26,285 bases of DNA. Source: TMED14 sp964475135 (GTDB lineage Bacteria; Bacteroidota; Bacteroidia; Flavobacteriales; Schleiferiaceae). Shown here one piece after another: positions 1 to 7,897 of the stretch; within the stretch, counting starts at the first letter, position 1; each line of letters opens with the position of its first letter. The stretch is from the NCBI GenBank assembly GCA_964475135.1, contig CAYYWL010000023.1, positions 1-26,285 of the forward strand, written 5' to 3'. The position numbers and the translations under genes were made by a program. The notes beneath the pieces were generated by a model. It ran no database searches. It was not told the origin of the DNA and was given only the letters and a program-made list of their open reading frames with translations.

Positions 1-2
1 TT

Positions 3-71
3 GAGCAGTGGCGCGCGGAGCAGGCGCTCGCACGCACCCGCGAACGCCGACCCGACCTGCTGGGCGAATAG
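3..71 (+). CDS. trmD: C-terminal end of tRNA (guanine-N1)-methyltransferase TrmD (partial)
   Basis: An open frame enters from the left edge and stops at 69-71. The 22 visible residues include WRAEQALARTRERRPDLL, which resembles the conserved C-terminal tail of TrmD, where a W-R-x-x-Q-A-L-x-R-T-x-x-R-R-P-D-L-L pattern is typical. TrmD methylates G37 of tRNAs next to the anticodon and prevents frameshifting. Only the extreme tail is present, so no catalytic motif can be checked. The next gene starts 27 bases downstream on the same strand but has its own promoter-like box. The identification rests on a short motif recalled from the family. Confidence 0.7.
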   Translation, partial: EQWRAEQALARTRERRPDLLGE

Positions 72-86
72 CTCGCGGGGGCGCAT

Positions 87-94
87 TATCTTTC
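87..94 (+). promoter_or_regulatory. -7-like promoter box of the GH92 gene
   Basis: TATCTTTC matches the Bacteroidota -7 consensus TAnnTTTG at all fixed positions but the last. Only four bases (GGAG) separate it from the ATG at 99. That GGAG abuts the start codon and is too close to act as a Shine-Dalgarno sequence. A transcript from this box would have essentially no leader. I see no clear -33 TTG. Confidence 0.45.
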
Positions 95-98
95 GGAG

Positions 99-2870
99 AT
101 GACCCGAATTCTTCTTTTAATTGGCAGCCTAACGGTGGCGTGGACGGCCACGGCCCAGATTCGCGCAAACGATATTGACCCCTTTATCGGAACCGGCGGC
201 CACGGCCATACCCACCCAGCCGCAACCGCTCCGTTTGGTATGGTACAAATCGGTCCCGACACGCGGCGTGAGGGTTGGGACGGCTGCAGCGGATACCACT
301 ATACCGACACCACCGTATGGGGCTTTAGCCACACGCACTTAAGCGGAACCGGCGTTGGCGACTACGGAGATTTCTTATTCAAGCCTTGGGGCGGGCCCTT
401 TGCGGACCAGCCTGCAGCCTTTAGCAAGGCTAGCGAACGCGCCACTGCCGGCTACTACGGGGTTACGTTGGGCAACGGGACAAAGGCAGAGTTTACCTCC
501 GCCGAGCGGGGTGGATTTCACCGCTACTCATTCGCAGCGAATACTAATCCAGAGCTTTGGATTGACCTCAACTACCGCGATCGGGTGCTTCGGGCTTCAG
601 CGCGCCTTGAGGGGTCCGTGCTTCACCTGACTCGGGTCAGCCAAGCGTGGGCCAAAGAGCAGCACGCCTACCTCGCGGTGCTCGTACCCGCCGGAGCGGC
701 GGTTGAGATTGTGGATTCGCTGCACGTTCGGATTTCGTTGCCCTCGCGCAGCATAGAAATGGCAGTTGGTTTTTCAGGAACCGACAGCCAAGGGGCACAG
801 CGGAACCTTCGCGCCACGTTGGCTTCGTCACGGAATTTCGAGGGCTGTGCAGCGCGCACCGCCGAATTGTGGCAAGCCGAACTCGACAGAGCGCAGGTCG
901 CGGGCGGTTCCGCCGCCCAAAAACGCATTTATGCGACGGCGCTCTACCATGCGTTTAGTGTTCCAAACCTATGGAGCGACGTGGACGGACGCTACCGCGG
1001 CATGGACGGACGCATTCACAGCGACATGGGCCACGCGCACTACACGGTGTTTTCGCTGTGGGACACCTACCGAACGGCGCATCCGCTGTACGCTTTGGTT
1101 CAGCCCGAACGAACCCGGGATTTCATCGCCACATTGCTCGATATGTACGACCAGTCGGGCCGCCTACCGGTGTGGGAATTGGCTGGAAACGAAACCAACT
1201 GCATGATCGCCTACCACAGCGTGAGTGTTCTGGCCGACGCGCACGCCAAAGGCTACGAAATTGATTCCGAGCGCCTGCTCAAGGCGATGGTGGCCACGGC
1301 GCAGACGCCGGTATTCGGAATTCCGAACTACCGTTCGAACGGGTATTTGAGTGTACAGGACGAGTCCGAAAGTGTTTCGAAAACACTGGAGTACAGCTAC
1401 GACGATGCGACGATTGCGTGGACCGCAGAGCGCCTTGGGCGAGGTGACGTCGCAGAGCAGTTTTGGCGCCGGAGCCAGGGCTGGATTAGCCTGCTTGACC
1501 CGGAGACGGGATTGATGCGTCCGCGCGACAACGGCGATTTTATGCAGCGCTTTGAGCCGCGCGAGGTCAACAACCACTTTACCGAGGCGAATGCGTGGCA
1601 GTACAGCTTTGCTCCGGTGCACGACCTTGGACGCTGGACTTCGATACTCGCTGCCCAAGGCCGCACGCTTGAAGGTCAACTCGACGCGCTGTTTTCCGCT
1701 CCGTCAGCCACCGTGGGTCGCGAACAGGCCGACATCACGGGCTTGATCGGGCAGTATGCACACGGCAACGAGCCGTCGCACCACATTGCCTGGTTGTACG
1801 CAGCGACTGAACGCCCCGACAAAGGGCACGAGCAGATTCGCGAGATCCTCGAGACGATGTACAGCGACCAGCCCGACGGCTACCAAGGCAACGAAGACTG
1901 CGGGCAAATGTCAGCGTGGTACGTCATGAGCTCCTGGGGCCTCTACCCGCTTGTACCCGGAGAGGCGCGCTATGCGGTAGGCCCTATGCTTTGGGACCAC
2001 GTGGCGTTGCGGGCCGAGGGACTTGCGACCGACGTCGTTCGCAGCGGAGACGGTCCGTTTGTGCTGGGCTACCAGGTTGGAGACGAATCGATGCAGCCCA
2101 AGAGCTACATCGACCATGCCGATTTGACCAACGGGGCACGTATTCAAATAGAACAGGGATCGAATGCCGCGAGCTTAGAGCCCTACCTCAACGTGAAGCA
2201 CGGCATTGCAGGCGAGGTACAGCCCGCGCCACGGATCCAGGTTCCGCGCCGATTTGAGAGCGAAACCACGGCGTATGTGGATGCTGTTCCGCAAAAAATC
2301 ACTGAGAGCAAAGTATTAGTCTTTGGCGACGGGCTGACGCAGCACCGTTCGGTCGCTGAAACGACCAAAAAGCCCCACGGATGGACGGCACAGATCATCT
2401 CGGGAACCCCGAACCCGCAGTACAATCCGGGTTCGGCGAGTTTAGTAGACGGCGTCTTTGGCGATGTGGATTGGCGTAAGGGCGAGTGGACCGGCGTTCA
2501 AGGTGAAGATTTAGTGATCGAGATTCGACCCGACAAAATCCGCCGCGCTAAGAGTTTTGACCTTGAGATTCGACTGCTCAAGGACATTAAGTCGTGGATT
2601 GCGCTGCCCGCTGGTGGAGAGGTGTGGATCGAGCGGCCGGACGGCACGACCCACAAAGTTGGGGAATGGAACCAGCCCAAGGCGCTGGACGAAGAGCCAA
2701 GCTATGTGGCACGAGTGAGTAACGAATTCAGTGCTTCATCACGAAGCGAGGAGCGCATCGCAGCCATTCGCATTGTGCTTCGAAATCCTGGAATCCTGCC
2801 CAGTTGGCACCCTGGCGCCGGCGGCCAAACCTTCATCTTTGCTGACGAAATTTCGATCAAGACTCGGTAA
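99..2870 (+). CDS. Secreted GH92-family alpha-mannosidase
   Basis: This 923-residue protein is a glycoside hydrolase family 92 enzyme. The family consists of calcium-dependent exo-alpha-mannosidases, mostly acting on alpha-1,2, -1,3 or -1,4 linkages of N-glycans or mannans. A signal peptide of about 19 residues ends TATA-Q. The mature N-terminus carries the GH92 opening DPFIGTGGHGHTHPAA and PFGMVQIGPDTR. The catalytic half contains HGNEPSHHIAWLY (from residue 555) and YQGNEDCGQMSAW (from 595), which hold the family's acidic catalytic and metal-binding residues. Residues from about 700 form a chitobiase-like beta domain. Residues from about 745 resemble a discoidin/F5-8 carbohydrate-binding module (NPGSASLVDGVFG, then W-x-K-G-x-W). 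No T9SS tail is visible, so it is probably periplasmic. No SusC/SusD pair is nearby. Linkage specificity cannot be read from the sequence. Confidence 0.93.
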   Translation: MTRILLLIGSLTVAWTATAQIRANDIDPFIGTGGHGHTHPAATAPFGMVQIGPDTRREGWDGCSGYHYTDTTVWGFSHTHLSGTGVGDYGDFLFKPWGGPFADQPAAFSKASERATAGYYGVTLGNGTKAEFTSAERGGFHRYSFAANTNPELWIDLNYRDRVLRASARLEGSVLHLTRVSQAWAKEQHAYLAVLVPAGAAVEIVDSLHVRISLPSRSIEMAVGFSGTDSQGAQRNLRATLASSRNFEGCAARTAELWQAELDRAQVAGGSAAQKRIYATALYHAFSVPNLWSDVDGRYRGMDGRIHSDMGHAHYTVFSLWDTYRTAHPLYALVQPERTRDFIATLLDMYDQSGRLPVWELAGNETNCMIAYHSVSVLADAHAKGYEIDSERLLKAMVATAQTPVFGIPNYRSNGYLSVQDESESVSKTLEYSYDDATIAWTAERLGRGDVAEQFWRRSQGWISLLDPETGLMRPRDNGDFMQRFEPREVNNHFTEANAWQYSFAPVHDLGRWTSILAAQGRTLEGQLDALFSAPSATVGREQADITGLIGQYAHGNEPSHHIAWLYAATERPDKGHEQIREILETMYSDQPDGYQGNEDCGQMSAWYVMSSWGLYPLVPGEARYAVGPMLWDHVALRAEGLATDVVRSGDGPFVLGYQVGDESMQPKSYIDHADLTNGARIQIEQGSNAASLEPYLNVKHGIAGEVQPAPRIQVPRRFESETTAYVDAVPQKITESKVLVFGDGLTQHRSVAETTKKPHGWTAQIISGTPNPQYNPGSASLVDGVFGDVDWRKGEWTGVQGEDLVIEIRPDKIRRAKSFDLEIRLLKDIKSWIALPAGGEVWIERPDGTTHKVGEWNQPKALDEEPSYVARVSNEFSASSRSEERIAAIRIVLRNPGILPSWHPGAGGQTFIFADEISIKTR

Positions 2871-2886
2871 GCCCGAACTTTACTAA

Positions 2887-5136
2887 ATGCGAACAGTTTG
2901 GATCTGGGCCTTGGCCCTTTTCACCTTTGGGGCCGGTGGACAGCGTCTGCCCAAGCCTCCGGCCAACGAATTCTACCGGACCGATGTGGTGCCGCGAATC
3001 GACATTACGATTCAGGCCGATAGTTTAGCCGCAATTTTTGCCAACGTATTCAGCGACCGGGAGTACCGGGCGACGTTTGCGTACACGGCTCCTGGCTACA
3101 GCGTATCTGGAATTGAGGTTGGGCTGCGGCTCAGGGGCAACACGTCGCGAACTAGTGCAAAAAAATCGTTTAAAATTTCGTTCAATACGTTTACCGCAGG
3201 TACGCGGCTACAGGGCGTCAAAGACCTCAATCTCAATGGCGAGCACAACGACCCGAGCATCATGCGTGCACGAATTGCCTGGGAATTAGCTCAGGATGCT
3301 GGAATGCCTGCTCCGCGCGTCAACCACGTTCGACTATTTATCAATGGCCAGCCGTTTGGGCTGTACGCCAACATTGAGCACATGAACGACGACTACGTCG
3401 AGCACCGCTATGCCTGTGACGCCGGAAACCTCTATAAATGCTTGTGGCCGGCAGATTTGGCCAACTTGGGCACAGACCCCAACAGCTATAAACTCATGTC
3501 GGGCGGAAGGCGGGTATATGAGCTTAAAACGAATGAAACGTTAGACGACTACAGCGGCTTAGCGCGCTTTGTAACGGCCCTGCATGCCACCACGAGCACG
3601 CAGGCCCTGTGCGCGTTGGATTCAGTGTTTAACGTCAACAGCTACCTAAAATGGCTTGCCTGGGAGGTCACCACCGGCCACTGGGACAACCACTCGTTCA
3701 ATAAGAACAACTTTTACCTGTACGAGGACCCCGCCAGCGGCCTCATCGAGTTCATTTCGTACGACGCTGACAATACGTTCGGGGTGGACTGGTTCAACAT
3801 CGACTGGGCGACGCGGTCGCCGTTTCAGTTCGGAACCTACCCCCTCTACACTAAAATCGTCACAAATCCCGCGGCTCAACGGCGTTTGAAGCTGTTTCTC
3901 AACGAATTCGGAACCCTTGCCGGGTCCGCCGTATGGCGCACCCGTAACGAAGCATTGAGGGCCCAATTGGCACCGTTTGTCGAAGAAGACGTGTACCGAA
4001 CCTACGACTACGGATACGATTCGCTCGACTTTTGGAATGCCCTGGACCTCGCTGGAGGTGCCCACGTGAAATCCGGAATTCATCCATTCATGACTTCACG
4101 TATAGCGGCGACAGCCGGGCAGGTTCCGAGCGGCAACGTCGAGCCAATCGTCTTTTCGCCTCGCCTGTCGGGCCACGGGGGCATTGGCGCGATTCCGGTC
4201 CAAGTCGAAGTCTGGGACGAGTCCACGCCTACCGTGGTTCTGCACTACCGGCCGAATGGAGGAACTTGGCAATCTCTCACCCTCTTTGACGACGGAACCC
4301 ATGGGGACGAGCTCGCGGGCGACCGACTCTATGGGGGCTTGGTTCCAGCGAGCGTCGGCGGAATCACCTACTATGTGACCGCCACCGACGACCACAACGC
4401 GTCCACTTCAGCGCCCTGTAGCCCAGCTTTCTGGGCCACCTACGCGCACCCCAACGTGCTGATTAACGAGGCCTGCAGCGATAATGCCACGGGCCCGGTC
4501 GCTCCGAACGGATCGCGCGAGGACTGGATCGAGTTGCGGAACCCAAGTTTAAGCCCCGTGAGCCTCAACGGGCTCTTTTTGAGCGACAACTCCGCGAATC
4601 CCGGCAAAGCTGGGTTGAGTGGCCACAGCATTCCCGCCAACGGGCGCATCCTTTTTTGGGCTGCAGGCGGAACCGGATTCACCCGTTCTATCGATTTTAA
4701 ACTGGACAAAGACGGCGAAGGTTTGACCCTGAGCGCCCAATCGAACGGCAGCTGGGTGCAGCTTGATGAAATACGGCTCCCTCCCCTTTTGCCCGACCAA
4801 TCATTTGGCCGCCGCCACGACGACGCATTCACTTGGGCGGTGTTTGACCAGTTTGCGAGCCCCAATGCTTCGAATTCCGGAACATTAAGCAGCCCCGAAG
4901 TCAGTCTACGCCCGGAGCTCCTCGCCTTCCCCAGTCCGTTTGCCTCTGAGCTGACTTTGGTCAATTCGGGCTCTACTGAGCTCATCGTAACCGTAACCAA
5001 CGCCATTGGGCAGCTAATCGGACAGTATAAAATTGAAGCTGGTGCGACACTTCGGCATTCAGACGGCGGAGCCCCTGGGCTGCGCATTCTGCACTGCAGC
5101 AACGGGCAAAGCATCAAGGTACTCAAGCAGGAGTAA
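2887..5136 (+). CDS. Secreted CotH-kinase / lamin-tail-domain protein with T9SS-like C-terminus
   Basis: A signal peptide (about residues 1-18) is followed by a CotH domain at about 75-400. Its marks are LRLRGNTSR, KSFKISF, LNLNGEHNDPS, the central NKNNFYLYE and the acidic SYDADNTFG (291-299). CotH proteins are secreted atypical kinases, first studied on Bacillus spore coat proteins. Residues 420-510 look like an immunoglobulin-like linker (DDGTHGDELAGDRLYGG, then YYVTATDDH). Residues 522-660 are a lamin-tail domain (INEACSDN, then EDWIELRNPS, then LNGLFLSD). The last 75 residues (FPSPFASELTL, then TNAIGQLIG) fit a type A T9SS sorting domain, which would send the protein to the cell surface. 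It starts 16 bases after the GH92 stop, so the two are probably co-transcribed. A weak ACTTTA sequence precedes the start. The substrate is unknown. Confidence 0.88.
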   Translation: MRTVWIWALALFTFGAGGQRLPKPPANEFYRTDVVPRIDITIQADSLAAIFANVFSDREYRATFAYTAPGYSVSGIEVGLRLRGNTSRTSAKKSFKISFNTFTAGTRLQGVKDLNLNGEHNDPSIMRARIAWELAQDAGMPAPRVNHVRLFINGQPFGLYANIEHMNDDYVEHRYACDAGNLYKCLWPADLANLGTDPNSYKLMSGGRRVYELKTNETLDDYSGLARFVTALHATTSTQALCALDSVFNVNSYLKWLAWEVTTGHWDNHSFNKNNFYLYEDPASGLIEFISYDADNTFGVDWFNIDWATRSPFQFGTYPLYTKIVTNPAAQRRLKLFLNEFGTLAGSAVWRTRNEALRAQLAPFVEEDVYRTYDYGYDSLDFWNALDLAGGAHVKSGIHPFMTSRIAATAGQVPSGNVEPIVFSPRLSGHGGIGAIPVQVEVWDESTPTVVLHYRPNGGTWQSLTLFDDGTHGDELAGDRLYGGLVPASVGGITYYVTATDDHNASTSAPCSPAFWATYAHPNVLINEACSDNATGPVAPNGSREDWIELRNPSLSPVSLNGLFLSDNSANPGKAGLSGHSIPANGRILFWAAGGTGFTRSIDFKLDKDGEGLTLSAQSNGSWVQLDEIRLPPLLPDQSFGRRHDDAFTWAVFDQFASPNASNSGTLSSPEVSLRPELLAFPSPFASELTLVNSGSTELIVTVTNAIGQLIGQYKIEAGATLRHSDGGAPGLRILHCSNGQSIKVLKQE

Positions 5137-5140
5137 CCGG

Positions 5141-5902
5141 CTATTCGCGGTTCATGCGGCGACGGCGAAGCACGTCGTAGCGCAGCCACACGGCCCATGC
5201 GGCGTATGCGGATACTTTGTAGCCGACGTAGCCGTCGAGGATTCCGCCCCGAAGCACGAAGTGCTTCAAAAACCGCCAAGCCGGCTTGAGCATCGTATGG
5301 TATGGCGTGATGTGCGGAGTGCGCTCATCGTAGTCGCCCGCCTGCCACTCGGCGTAGCGGCGAAGCTTGGACTCCCAAGACGGTAAATCCACAAACGTGT
5401 TGTGGTTCATTCGGTGTGTCAGGCGTCCGATGGGGCCCATGGCCTCGATTTCGGAATGGACTTGCTTGGGCGCATAGCGGCAGCGGTCCCGCTGAAAGAG
5501 GCGAATCACCTTATCGCCCTGCCAACCCGAGAAGCGCACGCGCCGTCCAAGAAAGTGATTTGCCCGGTAGATCCAGTAGCCGTCGTGCGGATCAGCATCC
5601 GCCGCAGCACGCCACGCTAGAAGTTCAGCGTGAAGCTCAGGGCGCAGCCATTCGTCCGCGTCCAGCAGTAAAATCCACGGGTTCACCGCCTGCGGAATAG
5701 CCCAGTTTTTTTGGGATGCCGAGTTTTCGTAGTCGCGCTGAATAATCCGAGCACCATAGCGCACGGCGATGGCCAATGTCTTGTCTGTAGACCAGGAATC
5801 CACGATCAAAAGCTCGTCGTAGAGTCCATGGCAGGAGTCAATACAGCGCTCGAGGGTACCAGCAACGTTGAAGGTGGGAATGAGTAGAGTGATCTGCTTC
5901 AC
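5141..5902 (-). CDS. Family-2 glycosyltransferase (WaaE/KdtX-like)
   Basis: This 253-residue GT-A fold glycosyltransferase has the family-2 opening LLIPTFNVAGTLERCI, then IVDSWSTDKT and the metal/nucleotide-binding LLLDADEW (D81-A-D83). The acceptor-side region contains F-x-G-R-x-V and a histidine-containing segment (HSEIEAMG). The layout resembles WaaE/KdtX-type transferases that add glucose to the LPS inner core. The C-terminus is aromatic and very basic (LRRRRMNRE), which suggests peripheral attachment to the inner membrane. I prefer the GTG at 5902: the in-frame TTG at 5911 lies inside the promoter-like box at 5908-5915. The gene converges on the CotH gene with only four bases between stops and diverges from the YigZ-like gene. 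Sugar specificity is unknown. Confidence 0.85.
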   Translation of the reverse strand: MKQITLLIPTFNVAGTLERCIDSCHGLYDELLIVDSWSTDKTLAIAVRYGARIIQRDYENSASQKNWAIPQAVNPWILLLDADEWLRPELHAELLAWRAAADADPHDGYWIYRANHFLGRRVRFSGWQGDKVIRLFQRDRCRYAPKQVHSEIEAMGPIGRLTHRMNHNTFVDLPSWESKLRRYAEWQAGDYDERTPHITPYHTMLKPAWRFLKHFVLRGGILDGYVGYKVSAYAAWAVWLRYDVLRRRRMNRE

Positions 5903-5907
5903 GGTGC

Positions 5908-5915
5908 GCAAGGTA
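5908..5915 (-). promoter_or_regulatory. -7-like promoter box of the glycosyltransferase gene
   Basis: Read on the minus strand the box is TACCTTGC, five bases before the GTG at 5902. It overlaps the TTG that an automatic caller would choose at 5911, which argues that this TTG is not translated. It shares the 39-base divergent gap with the box of the YigZ-like gene. Confidence 0.45.
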
Positions 5916-5925
5916 GCGACGGACT

Positions 5926-5933
5926 TAAGTTTG
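5926..5933 (+). promoter_or_regulatory. -7 promoter box of the YigZ-like gene
   Basis: TAAGTTTG is an exact match to the Bacteroidota -7 consensus TAnnTTTG. It lies eight bases before the ATG at 5942, predicting a leader of only a few bases. No -33 TTG is obvious at the usual distance. Confidence 0.5.
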
Positions 5934-5941
5934 CACCCAAC

Positions 5942-6565
5942 ATGAAAGCCCCCTACTTCACCCTAGTACACCCTGTCGAAGGATTGCTTAAGGACCGTGG
6001 ATCGGCGTTTCACGCGTTGGTAGTTCCGGTGGATTCGCCCGAGGTGTTTCACGAAGCGATGGCAGTTTGGGTGGCCCGACACCGCGGGGCCCGCCACCAC
6101 GCGTGGGCGTACCGGATTCGCGGCAACTCCAACCTCGACGAGCGAAGCCACGACGCAGGAGAACCCAACCACAGCGCAGGGACACCTATTCTGCACGCCC
6201 TGCAGTCGTTTGAAGTACAGGATGTCGGTGCGGTGGTAACCCGCTACTTCGGGGGCGTTAAGTTGGGTGTCGGCGGGCTCATCACCGCATACCGAGGGGC
6301 TGCAGAGGTCGCCCTTCGTCAATCTGAAAGGGTACTTCGCCAGCCGGAGGTACATGCCGAACTAGTGCTACCGTACGAACTGTTGGGACGCATGGAGGCC
6401 GACGCGACCGACCCTAGAATTCGCTGGATTGCACGTGATTTTGGTGAGGTCGTCACCCTGAACGTCGCGGTATGGGCCGAGGCCAAACAGGAATGGGAGG
6501 CCCACTGGAACCAGTGCTACCCCCTCAAATGGAAGTGGCTTTCTAAAGGCCAATCACCGAGCTGA
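5942..6565 (+). CDS. YigZ/IMPACT family protein
   Basis: This 207-residue protein belongs to the YigZ/IMPACT family (UPF0029). The core has RHRGARHHAWAYRIR, the loop DAGEPNHSAGTPILHAL and the signature VVTRYFGGVKLGVGGLITAY. The length fits the bacterial family, in which this domain is followed by an alpha/beta ferredoxin-like domain (here about residues 135-205). Eukaryotic IMPACT modulates GCN2 signalling, but the bacterial role remains poorly defined, with proposed links to nucleic acids and translation. It has its own exact -7-like box. Its 3' end overlaps the convergent cNMP-like gene by 23 bases. Confidence 0.88.
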   Translation: MKAPYFTLVHPVEGLLKDRGSAFHALVVPVDSPEVFHEAMAVWVARHRGARHHAWAYRIRGNSNLDERSHDAGEPNHSAGTPILHALQSFEVQDVGAVVTRYFGGVKLGVGGLITAYRGAAEVALRQSERVLRQPEVHAELVLPYELLGRMEADATDPRIRWIARDFGEVVTLNVAVWAEAKQEWEAHWNQCYPLKWKWLSKGQSPS

Positions 6566-6941
6566 TCGCCTCGGCAAACTGGGGTGCTTTGCTACCCAAG
6601 TAGGTCAATTCGGCGATGGGGAGTTCCAATACCACCGAATCCTCGGTGAAGACAACCTCCCAGTGACGGCCCTCGTTCATGCGTGCTCCGCGCAGTGATA
6701 AAATAGCAGGTGCACTGAAGTGCTCTTCATGGCGGGGTTCCGTACGGAGCAAGACTCCGCCACGAGTAAGTACGTAAACGACTTCGCGTTCACCCTCGTG
6801 GGGCAAAATATCGAGCGATTCGTACACTCCGAGCCGAATGTGCGAAGCAAGTGCGGTACGTTGATCTGCCGTCAATGTGTTAAACGGCTCAACGCGGTGC
6901 AGTTCTTCGGCCATTCGCTGAACAGCAATGTCCAAGGTCAT
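6543..6941 (-). CDS. Small cyclic-nucleotide-binding-domain-like protein
   Basis: This 132-residue protein shows the helix-then-beta-roll pattern of a cNMP-binding domain: VEPFNTLTADQRTALASH, then Y-E-S-L-D-I-L-x-H-E-G, VYVLTRGGVLLRTE and a final helix (FAEAISSVIGL). There is no DNA-binding domain after it, so it is not a complete Crp-type regulator. The phosphate-binding loop of true cAMP binders is not evident, so ligand binding is uncertain. It lies 35 bases downstream of the DMT permease gene on the same strand and could be co-transcribed, although a TATCTTTA box about 20 bases before the start suggests its own promoter. Its stop lies inside the end of the opposing YigZ-like gene. Confidence 0.6.
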   Translation of the reverse strand: MTLDIAVQRMAEELHRVEPFNTLTADQRTALASHIRLGVYESLDILPHEGEREVVYVLTRGGVLLRTEPRHEEHFSAPAILSLRGARMNEGRHWEVVFTEDSVVLELPIAELTYLGSKAPQFAEAISSVIGL

Positions 6942-6961
6942 AGGTTAATGTATAGGGTACT

Positions 6962-6969
6962 TAAAGATA
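6962..6969 (-). promoter_or_regulatory. Possible -7-like box of the cNMP-domain gene
   Basis: Read on the minus strand the box is TATCTTTA, seven of eight positions of TAnnTTTG at most. It lies 20 bases before the ATG at 6941, so this transcript would have a short leader, unlike most genes here. Confidence 0.3.
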
Positions 6970-6976
6970 TGCATTA

Positions 6977-7870
6977 TTATGAACCCCACACCAAAGTGAT
7001 TGCGAGCGCTACATACAGAACGAAGTACAGCACGTACTTAGTCTGCAGTGCCTCTCCAAATCGTATGCGAAATGCCGAAATATTGACAAGCACGTTGAAG
7101 TTGGTGAGGATGCTGTGCACGATGACCCCTCCCCACCATAGTGCTGCGCCCGAAAGGGCTTGCCCCACAGAGCTTAGGACGGACTGTTCGGCCATATTCC
7201 GCCACATTGATCGATCGTCCCACCGACCATTCGGCCGCAGCAAAGCCCATCCTATGGCCAAAACTAAGACGCCCCATTCCGTGGATACGAGCGTTCTCCA
7301 GAATCCGAATTCATGAATTGCGATTCCGTACAACGGAAAGTAGGTGCCCCAAATGATGCCCACGAGGAACGGCAGAACGCGCAACGCGCCGTGCTGGTTT
7401 GCCCAAAGCCCGCGATCCCTCCAAAGCACGGTAAACTGCGCCGCCAGTAGAATAGCGATCACCACCAATCGAATCGGTGAAATGAGTTCTCCGAGCAACC
7501 AACCCACTGCGACGGCAACGATAAGATGAAGGCTTCCACCGAAAAAGACCAATTGGGCCGGCATGGACCGAATACTTAGAGTAAACAGGACCAGTCCGAG
7601 CCCCCCAAAGATTCCGAGGCCCAAAAGCCAAAGACTGCCCATGCTGACCACTTCGTACGCAGTTCGCACCCCGCTTGGAGCCAAAAGCGCCGTGCCAACA
7701 TGCACCCAAATCATCACCAAAACCGACCGCAGGAGCACGAATCGCTGCGGGTACAAAGACATGCCTGGGCTGCGCCAAAGTGTATTGGCTCGACCAAACA
7801 GCACCAAGCTCAACGTTTCGGCGAGAATGGCAAGGGTGAGTAAAAGTGTGGGGGATTCGATTGGGTACAT
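6977..7870 (-). CDS. DMT-superfamily-like integral membrane transporter
   Basis: This 297-residue protein is almost wholly hydrophobic, with about ten predicted membrane helices beginning at ESPTLLLTLAILAETLSLVLF. Size and hydropathy fit the drug/metabolite transporter (EamA-like) superfamily, but no substrate-specific motif is recognisable. I chose the ATG at 7870 (MYPIES). The longer frame reaching 7996 begins with hydrophilic sequence antisense to the divergent gene. The start codon lies inside a 17-bp palindrome at 7864-7880, so expression may be controlled there together with the divergent 427-residue gene 27 bases away. The cNMP-domain gene follows on the same strand. Confidence 0.72.
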   Translation of the reverse strand: MYPIESPTLLLTLAILAETLSLVLFGRANTLWRSPGMSLYPQRFVLLRSVLVMIWVHVGTALLAPSGVRTAYEVVSMGSLWLLGLGIFGGLGLVLFTLSIRSMPAQLVFFGGSLHLIVAVAVGWLLGELISPIRLVVIAILLAAQFTVLWRDRGLWANQHGALRVLPFLVGIIWGTYFPLYGIAIHEFGFWRTLVSTEWGVLVLAIGWALLRPNGRWDDRSMWRNMAEQSVLSSVGQALSGAALWWGGVIVHSILTNFNVLVNISAFRIRFGEALQTKYVLYFVLYVALAITLVWGS

Positions 7871-7880
7871 AACGTGTACC
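7864..7880. promoter_or_regulatory. 17-bp GTAC palindrome between divergent genes (candidate operator)
   Basis: GGTACA-TAACG-TGTACC is an inverted repeat with perfect 6-bp arms and a 5-bp spacer. Its two GTAC cores begin 11 bp apart. It covers the start codon of the DMT-like gene and lies just upstream of the TAAGTTTG box of the 427-residue gene. This is a suitable place for a dimeric regulator to control both genes. The same core recurs five times downstream of the 427-residue gene. The function is inferred. Confidence 0.45.
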
Positions 7881-7885
7881 TCGCT

Positions 7886-7893
7886 TAAGTTTG
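7886..7893 (+). promoter_or_regulatory. -7 promoter box of the 427-residue gene
   Basis: TAAGTTTG is an exact TAnnTTTG match four bases before the ATG at 7898. A TTG at 7861-7863 lies 22 bases upstream, within the reported spacing of the Bacteroidota -33 element. This is the best complete promoter in the window, and it predicts a leaderless mRNA. Confidence 0.55.
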
Positions 7894-7897
7894 TAGC

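Noticed and set aside
95..98. GGAG before the ATG at 99 as a Shine-Dalgarno site
   Set aside because: It touches the start codon with no spacing, and other starts in the window have no such motif.
4440..5279. A 279-codon minus-strand frame across the end of the CotH gene and the end of the glycosyltransferase gene
   Set aside because: It overlaps two well-supported genes, and its composition (many R, S, P) is that of a shadow frame.
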